64,000 nucleotides of DNA from Tissierella sp. (GTDB lineage: Bacteria; Bacillota; Clostridia; Tissierellales; Tissierellaceae): contig NZ_JAVKTS010000001.1 of the NCBI RefSeq assembly GCF_031460495.1, positions 682,001-746,000 of the forward strand, given 5' to 3'. The notes under the pieces were generated by a model. That model was not told where the DNA came from. It did not search any database and saw only the letters and a list, made by a program, of their open reading frames with translations. Positions within the stretch are counted from its first letter, which is position 1. Every line of letters starts with the position of its first letter. The translations under genes were made by a program, and so were the position numbers. Below are positions 52,477-60,550 of this stretch, piece after piece.

Positions 52477-54054
52477 TTGAAAAGAAACATTAAAAGTATT
52501 ATTGGAATTTTATTATTAGCAATTATTTTCTTTGGAGTTAACCATCTAACTGCAATGTATTTAAACAACATGTATATTAAAATTGGAATTCTTCTAATTC
52601 TTTCAGTCATATTTACTTTAGTGATAGTTCAGCTGCAAAAGAACAGAGGAGTAGAGGAAATAGTAGAGCTTGTATCAAAGATAAATGACCTAGATTTTAC
52701 AATACAACAGGATATGGTTTTATCTGAAGAAGCAAAAGAAAATATTTATAATGTAGCCAAACAGATTAGAAACAATCTAAGGACTCAAGTAGAGATATCC
52801 ACTGAAATATTTAATGAATGTGAGAGCTTGGGAGTATTGTCAACGGATAGTTTATCCTCAGCAGAGCTTGTAGCCACATCAGTAGAGATATCTGACTCCA
52901 ATACAAGAGAACAATCTCTTATGCTAAAGAAAACCAACGATTTAACAGATGAGATAATTAGCTCAATGAAGAATGTTGAGAGAGACATAATGGACAAGAT
53001 TCAATTTATAGCATCTTCTATTACATCAGCTCAAAAGGGCTTAGGTAAAATCCATGGTATTGAGGATAGAATAAAAAATTCTAAGTCCATGGTAAAGGAA
53101 ACTTCTCAGCAAATGACAAAGCTTAAAAACTATTCTGATGAAGTAGGAGGACTAGTAGATTTAATTCATTCAATATCCAGTGAAACAAAGATGCTTTCCT
53201 TAAATGCTTCAATAGAAGCAGCTAGAGCAGGGGAAGAGGGTAAGGGTTTTTCTGTTGTAGCTACAGAAGTAGGTAAACTAGCTGAAGAAACAGATAAAGT
53301 ATCTAAGAAGATTGAAGAAGTAATGAATGTACTTAGAGATGAAATCGCATCAATTACAAGTTCCATGGTTGAAGAAATGGAGTACATGGATGAAAACTGC
53401 AAGGTAATTGAAGTTACAAACGAAGAACTAGGATCAATAGTGGAGACTTTGAATCTAGGTAAAGAAAGTTTAGAGCAAATAAAAGATGTTACAGGGCAAA
53501 ACAATAAAATGATAGAAGAAGTGACTATAAATATTGATAAAATCACACAATTCTCTGAAGAAACTTCTTCTCAAATGGTTCAAACAACTGATCAAACTAT
53601 GGATCAGCATAATAGAGCAAAATCTGTAGCTACAGCAGTAGAAAAAATCAGAGATAATGTATACAATATGCAGCAATTTGTAGTAGGTAAAGTCATGGAA
53701 GAGAAGATGTTAAAACAAGCTTATGAAGTGAAAGATTTCTTTATTAACAATAAAAATGTATCTGATAATCAAATCAAGCAGTTAATTAAAGAAGTTGGTA
53801 TTGATGCAATATATATAACTGATTCATCAGGTATTGTAGAGTATACTAATGAAAAAGATGCCATAGGATTAAACTTATATGTAGCTGATCCTAGCTTTGC
53901 AGATTTTGAAAGCAAAAAAAAGGAGTATATTGTAACACCTATAAAGAAAAGAATGGAAGACGGAAAGCTATTCAAGTTTTTAACTGTGACAGATGAAAAT
54001 AAAAAGCTTTATGAAGTAGGATTAGGTATAGAATCTCTATTGAAAGATATTTAA
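52477..54054 (+). CDS. Methyl-accepting chemotaxis protein with C-terminal sensor-like domain
   Basis: About 525 residues. Two adjacent TMs at the N-terminus (about 5-27 and 32-52) leave almost no extracellular domain. The signalling domain (about 130-390) has the hairpin tip [30 protein letters not shown] in part. After it, residues about 400-525 form a domain ([23 protein letters not shown]) like a Cache/PAS sensor, placed at the C-terminus. TTG start behind GAGGGGG. It is inside the xdh operon, between yqeC and the MocA-like gene, so it may respond to purines or a pathway metabolite (inference). Confidence 0.85.
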   Translation: MKRNIKSIIGILLLAIIFFGVNHLTAMYLNNMYIKIGILLILSVIFTLVIVQLQKNRGVEEIVELVSKINDLDFTIQQDMVLSEEAKENIYNVAKQIRNNLRTQVEISTEIFNECESLGVLSTDSLSSAELVATSVEISDSNTREQSLMLKKTNDLTDEIISSMKNVERDIMDKIQFIASSITSAQKGLGKIHGIEDRIKNSKSMVKETSQQMTKLKNYSDEVGGLVDLIHSISSETKMLSLNASIEAARAGEEGKGFSVVATEVGKLAEETDKVSKKIEEVMNVLRDEIASITSSMVEEMEYMDENCKVIEVTNEELGSIVETLNLGKESLEQIKDVTGQNNKMIEEVTINIDKITQFSEETSSQMVQTTDQTMDQHNRAKSVATAVEKIRDNVYNMQQFVVGKVMEEKMLKQAYEVKDFFINNKNVSDNQIKQLIKEVGIDAIYITDSSGIVEYTNEKDAIGLNLYVADPSFADFESKKKEYIVTPIKKRMEDGKLFKFLTVTDENKKLYEVGLGIESLLKDI

Positions 54055-54081
54055 TCTAGTTCAAAGGCTAGGAGAATAAAA

Positions 54082-54669
54082 ATGATTATAGGAATAATAC
54101 AAGCATCAGGGTTTTCTACAAGAATGAAGGAAGATAAACTTCTGTTGGAAATAGACGGCATAAAAGTCATAGAAAGAGTAGTTAAAGCGTGCAAAGAGTC
54201 TAATCTAGATGATGTGATTCTAATATATAGAAGAGATGAAGTAAAAGAAATAGGAAATAAATATAATATTAGAACGATATACAATGAAAAAGCTCATTTA
54301 GGTCAGTCAGAAGGATTAAAACTAGGGGTTAAAGAGGCAGAAGGTTCTACAGCTTATATGTTTTTAGTAGGAGATCAACCCTTATTGACCTCAACTATTA
54401 TCGACAAATTGTTAAAAGAATACAAAGAATCAAATTCTACTATATTAGTTCCATATTACAATGGTAATAAAGGAATGCCAATGATTATTTCATCAGAATT
54501 TAAAGAGGAACTCCTAAAGATAGTAGGAGATAAAGGTGGTAGAGATATAGTTAAAGACAATATCCATATAGTAAAAAAGGTTTATTTTGAAGATGAAAAC
54601 TTGGGTGTGGATATAGACACTCAAGAGGATATTCATAGATTGAGGGGAGGCCCTATTAGTAAAAAATAA
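54082..54669 (+). CDS. MocA-like molybdenum cofactor cytidylyltransferase
   Basis: A 195-residue nucleotidyltransferase of the MobA/MocA family: GIIQASGFSTRMKEDKLLLE (about 4-23), AHLGQSEGLKLGVK, FLVGDQPLLTS, YYNGNKGMPMII and VDIDTQEDIHRL. MocA makes the cytosine dinucleotide form of the molybdenum cofactor used by the xanthine dehydrogenase family. Its place after the XDH subunits supports that rather than GTP-linked MobA. Confidence 0.85.
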   Translation: MIIGIIQASGFSTRMKEDKLLLEIDGIKVIERVVKACKESNLDDVILIYRRDEVKEIGNKYNIRTIYNEKAHLGQSEGLKLGVKEAEGSTAYMFLVGDQPLLTSTIIDKLLKEYKESNSTILVPYYNGNKGMPMIISSEFKEELLKIVGDKGGRDIVKDNIHIVKKVYFEDENLGVDIDTQEDIHRLRGGPISKK

Positions 54670-54784
54670 TGGAAAAACTAGACATCAAAAGCCTAAATGA
54701 GGACACCTTTTGTAGAAAGTACATAAAGCAAAATTTTGTCAAATATGCTAATATTATATCATAGGAAATTAAGGGGGAATAATA

Positions 54785-55711
54785 ATGCAAGATAAACAAT
54801 ATATTTTAGCAGTACCAAATTTTTCAGATGGTAGGAGACAAGATGTAATCGATGCGATAACAGGAGAAATCAAAAATCGCCCAGGAGTAACTTTAGTAAG
54901 TGTAGAACCAGAGCATGACTTTAATAGAACAGTTGTGACAATATTAGGAGAGCCAGAACCACTGAAAGAGGCATTACTTGCAATGGCTGGAAAATCTTAT
55001 GAATTAATTGACATGAGAGAGCAAAAAGGTTCTCATCCAAGGATAGGTGGACAAGATACAATACCACTATTCCCATTTAAAAACATTACATTAGAAGAAT
55101 GTAAAACACTAGCTGAAGAAATAGGAAACGAATTATTTGCAAAATATCAAGTTCCAATATATTTCTCAGCAGAAAACGCAAGAACAGAAGACAAAAAATC
55201 AATATCATTCATAAGAAAAGGACAATATGAAGGACTGAAGGAACTATTAGATGACGCAAATCATCCAGATCATGAAGCGAGACGCCCAGACCTATCGGTA
55301 GATGGCAAACTAAGTCCACAATATGGTGCTACAATAGTATCAGCTGATTTAGAAGGATTAACAGCATATAATGTATTTTTGGGAACAGAAAATGTAAATA
55401 TTGCAAAGGAAATAGCAAAAGCAGTAAGAGGACCAAGTGGTGGATTCTCTACAACAAGGGCAGTAGGAATCAAATTCCCTGAAAGAGAAGGAGTAGTTGT
55501 ATCTATAAATATGTTCAACTGTGCTCAAACACCATTATATAGAGCATATGAATTAGTAAAATTAGAAGCACAAAAATATGGAATACCAGTAACAGGCTCA
55601 GAACTAGTAGGTCCAGTAAAATTAGAATACTTACTAAATAATTTAAATCATTATTTAGGACTACAAGGATTTAGAGAAGAACAAATATTAGAAAAACACT
55701 TAATGGGATAG
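54785..55711 (+). CDS. Formiminotransferase (FTCD N-terminal type), probable glycine formiminotransferase
   Basis: A 308-residue stand-alone formiminotransferase domain: VPNFSDGRRQDVIDAI at the N-terminus, then HDFNRTVVTILGEPE, GSHPRIGGQDTIPLFP, and the folate-binding C-terminal region. It transfers a formimino group to tetrahydrofolate. Annotation pipelines would call it glutamate formiminotransferase, but no histidine-degradation genes (hutH, hutU, hutI) are near, and the purine context suggests formiminoglycine as the donor, giving glycine and 5-formimino-THF. It closes the locus, 115 bases after the MocA-like gene. Confidence 0.85.
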   Translation: MQDKQYILAVPNFSDGRRQDVIDAITGEIKNRPGVTLVSVEPEHDFNRTVVTILGEPEPLKEALLAMAGKSYELIDMREQKGSHPRIGGQDTIPLFPFKNITLEECKTLAEEIGNELFAKYQVPIYFSAENARTEDKKSISFIRKGQYEGLKELLDDANHPDHEARRPDLSVDGKLSPQYGATIVSADLEGLTAYNVFLGTENVNIAKEIAKAVRGPSGGFSTTRAVGIKFPEREGVVVSINMFNCAQTPLYRAYELVKLEAQKYGIPVTGSELVGPVKLEYLLNNLNHYLGLQGFREEQILEKHLMG

Positions 55712-55715
55712 GAAT

Positions 55716-55744
55716 AATAAGGGCGACCACTGGTCGCCCTTATT
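55716..55744. terminator. Bidirectional terminator after the formiminotransferase
   Basis: Perfect 14-bp stem AATAAGGGCGACCA / TGGTCGCCCTTATT around one C, between convergent genes. Confidence 0.85.
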
Positions 55745-55749
55745 ATCTA

Positions 55750-56268
55750 CTAAAAACCATTATCATGGATTTTATTATATGAGAGTCCTTCTTTACTATG
55801 AGTTGATTTCTCTTCATTAGGATAACCAATGGATATCATACATTCTACTTCATATTTTTCAGGAATATTTAAAATACCCTTAACTAAATCTTCTACATTT
55901 TCATTCTTGTCATTTACTCTACTTCTCACCTGAATCCAACAAGAACCTAATCCTAGATCTTCTGCTAATAATTGAATGACCGTGGATATAATAGAACAAT
56001 CCTCTATCCAAATTTCACTTGCCTCTGGATCACCTAAAATCACAATTCCTACTGGGGCATTTTTCAAAGGTCCTGAAGATGATCCTCTAGTATCACCAAG
56101 TTTTTCTAATATGCTTTTATCCTTAACTACAATAAGCTCCCAAGGTTTACGATTTTTAGATGATGGTGAAGTTAGAGCCCCTTGCAATAACTTATCTAGA
56201 ACTCCATCCTCTATTTCCATATCCTTGTATTTTCTTATACTTCTTCTTTTCATCAACAAATCTAGCAT
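55750..56268 (-). CDS. Nitroreductase family protein
   Basis: A 172-residue FMN protein: LLMKRRSIRKYKDMEIEDG at the start, LTSPSSKNRKPWELIVV, LLAEDLGLGSCWIQVR. It reduces nitro compounds or flavins with NAD(P)H. The start at 56268 has GGAGGG five bases upstream; the longer frame adds only five residues. It is convergent with the purine locus and probably independent of it. Confidence 0.9.
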   Translation of the reverse strand: MLDLLMKRRSIRKYKDMEIEDGVLDKLLQGALTSPSSKNRKPWELIVVKDKSILEKLGDTRGSSSGPLKNAPVGIVILGDPEASEIWIEDCSIISTVIQLLAEDLGLGSCWIQVRSRVNDKNENVEDLVKGILNIPEKYEVECMISIGYPNEEKSTHSKEGLSYNKIHDNGF

Positions 56269-56404
56269 GCTATCCCTCCTCATTTTGCTTTAATTAGGTA
56301 TATTATAACACAGTATCAGTAGGAAGGGCTTGAATATATACTTAGATAAAGTTATACATATCTATAGCCGATGATATTAATATAATTATGGGTGGAGGTG
56401 TACT

Positions 56405-56878
56405 ATGAAAATTAACAATAACAATCCTAATATATTAAGTTTCTTAGAAGGACCAAAAAAATCAAAGTATGAATCCAAAATAGAAGATAAGAATTCACTG
56501 ATAGATATGCTAAGGAATCAAGCAAAGGAAAATGAAACAACAAATCTAAGATACAAAATAGAAGGCATTGCCAGAAGAATTGCAAGAGGAGACGATATTA
56601 CTTCAGAGGAACGAGCCTTATTAGAAAAGAATGATCCAGACCTACTGCGTAAGGCAGACATGGCAGCTAGAAGAAGGAAAGATGTTGAAGCAAGATTAAA
56701 AAGAGCTAAGACTAAAAGTGAAGCAAGAGCCATTATTACAGAGGCAAAAATAGAAGTGCAACAGGTTTTTGACAAAGATCCAAAATACGCAGAATTATTA
56801 TCAGCAGCCTATAGTGACCTAAAACCCAATAAGGATAATGGTGAAGAAGATAAAAAGGAATTAGATATAAAGATATAG
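56405..56878 (+). CDS. Conserved-looking helical protein of unknown function
   Basis: A 157-residue, highly charged protein. Middle part (about 48-115) is helical with RYKIEGIARRIARGDDITSEE and PDLLRKADMAARRRKDVEARLK. No family recognised. It has no TM or signal peptide. Good start context (GGTGGAGGTGTACT-ATG). It lies alone with a terminator downstream. Confidence 0.7.
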   Translation: MKINNNNPNILSFLEGPKKSKYESKIEDKNSLIDMLRNQAKENETTNLRYKIEGIARRIARGDDITSEERALLEKNDPDLLRKADMAARRRKDVEARLKRAKTKSEARAIITEAKIEVQQVFDKDPKYAELLSAAYSDLKPNKDNGEEDKKELDIKI

Positions 56879-56920
56879 CACGGTGGGGCTGAAGATTCTC
56901 TTGCCCTGTGTATAGTGATA

Positions 56921-56958
56921 AAAAGTTACCTTGTATGATTAAAGGGTGACTTTTTTGT
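56921..56958 (+). terminator. Rho-independent terminator after the helical protein gene
   Basis: AAAAGTTACC pairs with GGTGACTTTT (one G-T pair) across a 14-base loop, followed by T. Confidence 0.7.
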
Positions 56959-57064
56959 ATATGGAGGATAATTAAATGGGCACAATAAAAAGAATGGAAA
57001 AGATCATATAGGGGTATTAATAACCTAGGATTATCATAATAAAAATGTAATTGGAGGAGATTTA

Positions 57065-58279
57065 ATGAAAACTATTGCAATAGCAGGAACATTTGATACG
57101 AAGGGTGTTGAATATACTTATATCAAGGAATTATTTGAAGAATTGGGCATAAAAACATTTACAATTCATACTGGCGTATTTGAACCAACATTTGAACCAG
57201 ATATTTCTAATAAGGAAATTGCAGAAGCAGTAGGTGAAAATATTACAGTTATGGCAGAAAAGAAAGATAGGGCATTGGCAACTGAGATTTTAGCAAGGGG
57301 AATGGAAAAATTGATTCCAGAGCTATATAATCAGGGAAAGTTTGATGGAATCATTTCCTTTGGAGGATCCGGTGGTACATCTCTTGTAACTCCAGCTATG
57401 AGGGCACTACCAATAGGTGTACCAAAGATAATGGTATCTACAATGGCATCAGGAAATACATCTCAATATGTGGGAACTAGCGATATTATGATGATGCCAT
57501 CAGTAGTAGATGTTTCTGGACTAAATTCCATATCCACCAAGATCTTTTCCAATGCCGTCTTTGCAATGGCAGGAATGTTAGAACATGAAAATAAAAAGGA
57601 AATTGAGAAAAAGCCATTGGTAGCTGCTACCATGTTTGGTGTAACTACTCAGTCCGTAAATTATGCAAAAGAATATCTAGAAGACCGAGGATACGAAGTA
57701 TTGGTATTTCATGCAACAGGTATTGGTGGACAATCAATGGAATCCCTTGTTGAGGCAGGATTCATTAAAGGAGTATTAGATCTAACTACAACGGAATGGG
57801 TAGATGAAATAGTAGGTGGTGTTTTAAATGCAGGACCAAATCGTCTAGAAGCCGCAGGGAAAAATAATATTCCACAAGTAGTATCCGTTGGTGCCATGGA
57901 TATGTGTAATTTTGGACCATATGGCACTGTACCAGAGAAATTTGCTGGCCGTAATCTATATAAACATAATCCTACAGTAACATTGATGAGAACCACTGTG
58001 GAAGAAAACAAGATAATAGGCAATAAAATAGCTGAAAAGTTAAATATGGCAAAGGGAAAAACAGCTTTATTCCTACCATTAAAGGGTGTATCTGCCATTG
58101 ATGTAGAAGGTCAAGTATTCTATGGACCTGAAGAAGATAAGACTTTATTTGATACTTTAAGAAATGAGATAAATAAAGATATTGTTGAGATAATAGAGAT
58201 GGATAATGCAATAAATGATAAGGAATTTGCAGAAGCCGCAGCTAAAAGATTAATAGAGTTGATGAAGGAGGACATATAA
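57065..58279 (+). CDS. Tm-1-like ATP-binding domain protein (UPF0261)
   Basis: A 404-residue protein of the Tm-1/UPF0261 family: IAIAGTFDTKGVEYTYIKEL at the N-terminus, FDGIISFGGSGGTSLVTPAMRALPIG, MVSTMASGNTSQYVGTSDIMMM, and VVSVGAMDMCNFGP. The plant Tm-1 protein inhibits a viral replicase; bacterial function is unknown. It is followed immediately (no gap) by a PEP-hydrolase-like gene. The pair is fused in some eukaryotic proteins, which suggests a joint pathway (from memory). Confidence 0.9.
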   Translation: MKTIAIAGTFDTKGVEYTYIKELFEELGIKTFTIHTGVFEPTFEPDISNKEIAEAVGENITVMAEKKDRALATEILARGMEKLIPELYNQGKFDGIISFGGSGGTSLVTPAMRALPIGVPKIMVSTMASGNTSQYVGTSDIMMMPSVVDVSGLNSISTKIFSNAVFAMAGMLEHENKKEIEKKPLVAATMFGVTTQSVNYAKEYLEDRGYEVLVFHATGIGGQSMESLVEAGFIKGVLDLTTTEWVDEIVGGVLNAGPNRLEAAGKNNIPQVVSVGAMDMCNFGPYGTVPEKFAGRNLYKHNPTVTLMRTTVEENKIIGNKIAEKLNMAKGKTALFLPLKGVSAIDVEGQVFYGPEEDKTLFDTLRNEINKDIVEIIEMDNAINDKEFAEAAAKRLIELMKEDI

Positions 58280-59110
58280 ATGAACACAATGACAAGAACA
58301 GAGATAATGGCAAAGTTTAGAGAAGAAGTAAAGAGTGGAAAGATATTATTAGGTGTAGGGGCTGGTACTGGTATTACAGCAAAAAGTAGTGAGGCTGGTG
58401 GAGCTGATATGCTCATTATTTATAATTCAGGTAGATATAGAATGGCAGGTCGTGGTTCATTAGCAGGATTATTACCATATGGAGATGCAAATCAAATTGT
58501 TATAGATATGGGTTCAGAGGTATTGCCAGTGGTGAAACATACTCCAGTATTAGCAGGAGTATGTGGCACAGACCCATTTAGAGTTATGGATGTATATTTA
58601 AAACAATTAAAGGAACAAGGCTTTAATGGAGTTCAAAACTTTCCAACTGTAGGTTTAATTGATGGGGTATTTAGACAAAATCTAGAGGAAACAGGAATGG
58701 GTTATGATCTAGAAGTAGAAATGATTAAAAAGGCTCATGATTTAGATATGTTAACGACACCTTATGTATTCGATCCAGAGCAGGCTAAAGCAATGGCAGA
58801 AGCAGGCGCCGATATCTTAGTGGCACATATGGGATTAACAACAAAGGGTACAATTGGAGCAAAGACTGCCCTTACATTGGATGATTGTATAGTTAGAATA
58901 GAGGAAATAATCAAGGCTGGCAAAGCTGTTAATCCAGATATTATGGTTATTTGCCATGGTGGACCTATTGCATATCCAGAGGATGCCAAATATGTAATAG
59001 AAAGAACAGAAGGAATAGATGGATTCTTCGGGGCATCAAGTATTGAAAGATTTGCAGCTGAAAAAGGGATAAGAGAGCAGGCAGCAGCATTTAAGACTAT
59101 AACCAAATAA
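58280..59110 (+). CDS. PEP-hydrolase-like TIM-barrel protein (Tm-1 partner)
   Basis: A 276-residue TIM-barrel protein: [20 protein letters not shown] at the N-terminus, then [56 protein letters not shown] and [17 protein letters not shown]. It matches the family annotated as phosphoenolpyruvate hydrolase-like or TIM-barrel signal-transduction protein. Reaction unknown. Its ATG directly follows the stop of the Tm-1-like gene. Confidence 0.88.
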   Translation: MNTMTRTEIMAKFREEVKSGKILLGVGAGTGITAKSSEAGGADMLIIYNSGRYRMAGRGSLAGLLPYGDANQIVIDMGSEVLPVVKHTPVLAGVCGTDPFRVMDVYLKQLKEQGFNGVQNFPTVGLIDGVFRQNLEETGMGYDLEVEMIKKAHDLDMLTTPYVFDPEQAKAMAEAGADILVAHMGLTTKGTIGAKTALTLDDCIVRIEEIIKAGKAVNPDIMVICHGGPIAYPEDAKYVIERTEGIDGFFGASSIERFAAEKGIREQAAAFKTITK

Positions 59111-59216
59111 GTATGTAGTGGGTAGCTGACGCAAAAGACGATTTTGACACAGATGAATGGTTCTCTTGTGTTCTAGCCATACTACCTAATTATGTATATA
59201 AGGAATAGATGTGTAT

Positions 59217-59235
59217 AATGTACAATATGTACATT
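59217..59235. promoter_or_regulatory. Perfect 8-3-8 operator-like palindrome
   Basis: AATGTACAATATGTACATT overlaps the end of a TATAAT box (59214-59219) about 97 bases before the MazG-like gene. It looks like a repressor site for a dimeric regulator; the regulator is not identified. Confidence 0.55.
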
Positions 59236-59331
59236 TGTTCTTTTCTGATATAAAGGAAGCTTAGTATGACTTAGGCAAATTTTATTTAAGTGAAATTTCA
59301 AGATAACATATCAAAGATAGGAGATAAACTA

Positions 59332-59661
59332 ATGACCGACAAAACAACAAATATCCAACAAGTAAAAGATAAAATTGCTAAATTTGTTGCAGAGAGAAAG
59401 TGGAATCAATTCCACAATCCAAAGAACCTTTCCATGAGTATAGCTATAGAAGCTAGTGAATTAATGGAAATATTTCAGTGGATGACAGAAGAAGAGGCAT
59501 GGAATATAAATAACTCCACTGAAAGTATCCATCTCAAAGAAGAACTTTCAGATGTGATTATATATTGCTTATCCTTGGCTAATCAACTAGACATTGATGT
59601 AAGTGCAGCTATAGAGGATAAAATAGGCAAGAATGCGATAAAATATCCAGTAAATAACTAA
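59332..59661 (+). CDS. MazG-like nucleotide pyrophosphohydrolase (RS21-C6/dCTPase-type)
   Basis: A 109-residue all-alpha pyrophosphohydrolase: ERKWNQFHNPKNLSMSIAIE, then ASELMEIFQWMTEEEA and LKEELSDVIIYCLSLANQLD. The EExxE and ExxD metal-binding pattern is visible as SELME and EELSD. It cleaves non-canonical nucleoside triphosphates. Start at 59332 chosen (GGAGA upstream and canonical N-terminus). Followed by the YdbC gene after 13 bases. Confidence 0.88.
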   Translation: MTDKTTNIQQVKDKIAKFVAERKWNQFHNPKNLSMSIAIEASELMEIFQWMTEEEAWNINNSTESIHLKEELSDVIIYCLSLANQLDIDVSAAIEDKIGKNAIKYPVNN

Positions 59662-59674
59662 AGGAGGCAATACA

Positions 59675-59896
59675 ATGGCAGAAATAAAATATGAAATAAC
59701 AGAAAACTTAGGTGTATTATCAGAATCAGCGAAGGGTTGGACTAAGGAGATAAATCTTGTATCTTGGAATAATTACCCTGCAAAATATGATATAAGAGAA
59801 TGGGATCCAGAGCACATTAAAATGGGCAAGGGTGTTACATTAAATGCCGAGGAGATAAAGCAGTTAAGAGATATATTGAATGGATTAGAATTATAA
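59675..59896 (+). CDS. YdbC-family PC4-like ssDNA-binding protein
   Basis: A 73-residue protein of the YdbC/PC4 family: YEITENLGVLSESAKGWTKE, NLVSWNNYPAKYDIREWDPEH, MGKGVTLNAEEIKQLRDIL. The family binds single-stranded nucleic acids. RBS AAGGAGG. In an apparent two-gene operon with the MazG-like gene. Confidence 0.9.
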   Translation: MAEIKYEITENLGVLSESAKGWTKEINLVSWNNYPAKYDIREWDPEHIKMGKGVTLNAEEIKQLRDILNGLEL

Positions 59897-59968
59897 AGTT
59901 ATATGGATTAATTTAGAACATGATATAATATAAATAATTACAATAATATCTATAAGGGAGTGTTTAGG

Positions 59969-60190
59969 ATGGCTATCCCCAAAAAAATAATTTTAGATTT
60001 AATGGATGATTTATCAGAAGAGAAGTTGGGAAAAGTAATTAGCTTTATTAGGTTTATTAAAGAAGAAGAAGAACCAATTCTATTGCTTGAATCAAGTGAT
60101 GAAAAAGAAATAATAAGAATATTAGAAGAAGATGAATGGTACAGTTCTGATGAAGTAAAAAAGACGATACTGGATAAAGAAAATGATTGA
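59969..60190 (+). CDS. Putative antitoxin of a type II toxin-antitoxin pair
   Basis: A 73-residue protein (AIPKKIILDLMDDLSEEKLG ... FIRFIKEEEEP ... LDKEND). The helical, acidic sequence and its 8-base overlap with a RelE/ParE-like gene fit an antitoxin of the DUF2281 or related type. Family assignment is weak. ATG at 59969 (GGGAG upstream) is preferred over a GTG at 59960. Confidence 0.6.
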   Translation: MAIPKKIILDLMDDLSEEKLGKVISFIRFIKEEEEPILLLESSDEKEIIRILEEDEWYSSDEVKKTILDKEND

Positions 60191-60428
60191 GACTATCTAT
60201 TCAAAAGACTCGAAAAAATCACTAGAGTCATATGATAAAAAGACAGGTTTAAGAATAATTAAAGCAATAGAAGATATCCCCTTAGGTGACATAAAGAGAT
60301 TGGAAGGAAATAATGTACCTATATTGTTTAGACTTAGAGTTGGGAAGTATAGGATAATTTATAGCTATTTGGATAAGGACTGCATAAAGGTAATAAAGAT
60401 AGATACTAGAGGAGACATATATAAGTAA
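60183..60428 (+). CDS. RelE/ParE-family toxin-like protein
   Basis: An 81-residue protein with the RelE fold pattern: IYSKDSKKSLESYDKKTGLR, then VPILFRLRVGKYRIIYSYLD and a final strand. Conserved Arg in FRLRVGKYRIIY matches the family. RelE toxins cut mRNA on the ribosome. Overlaps the upstream gene by 8 bases, and a terminator follows. Confidence 0.75.
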   Translation: MIETIYSKDSKKSLESYDKKTGLRIIKAIEDIPLGDIKRLEGNNVPILFRLRVGKYRIIYSYLDKDCIKVIKIDTRGDIYK

Positions 60429-60454
60429 AATAGGATGGACTAATCCATCCTATT
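60429..60454 (+). terminator. Terminator after the toxin gene
   Basis: 11-bp stem AATAGGATGGA / TCCATCCTATT around CTAA. Confidence 0.75.
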
Positions 60455-60504
60455 ATGCTGTGAACTATTTCTATTCTATGTGATATAAAGTAATTGCATC
60501 TTGT

Positions 60505-60550
60505 ATTTCTGCTATATAATTATATTTTTATAAAATTATATAGCAGAAAT
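60505..60550. terminator. 17-bp hairpin at the end of the YdjM-like gene
   Basis: Perfect 17-bp stem (60505-60521 with 60534-60550) and a 12-base AT-rich loop. The stop codon of the minus-strand gene (60520-60522) lies inside it, so it probably stabilises or terminates that mRNA. Confidence 0.6.
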
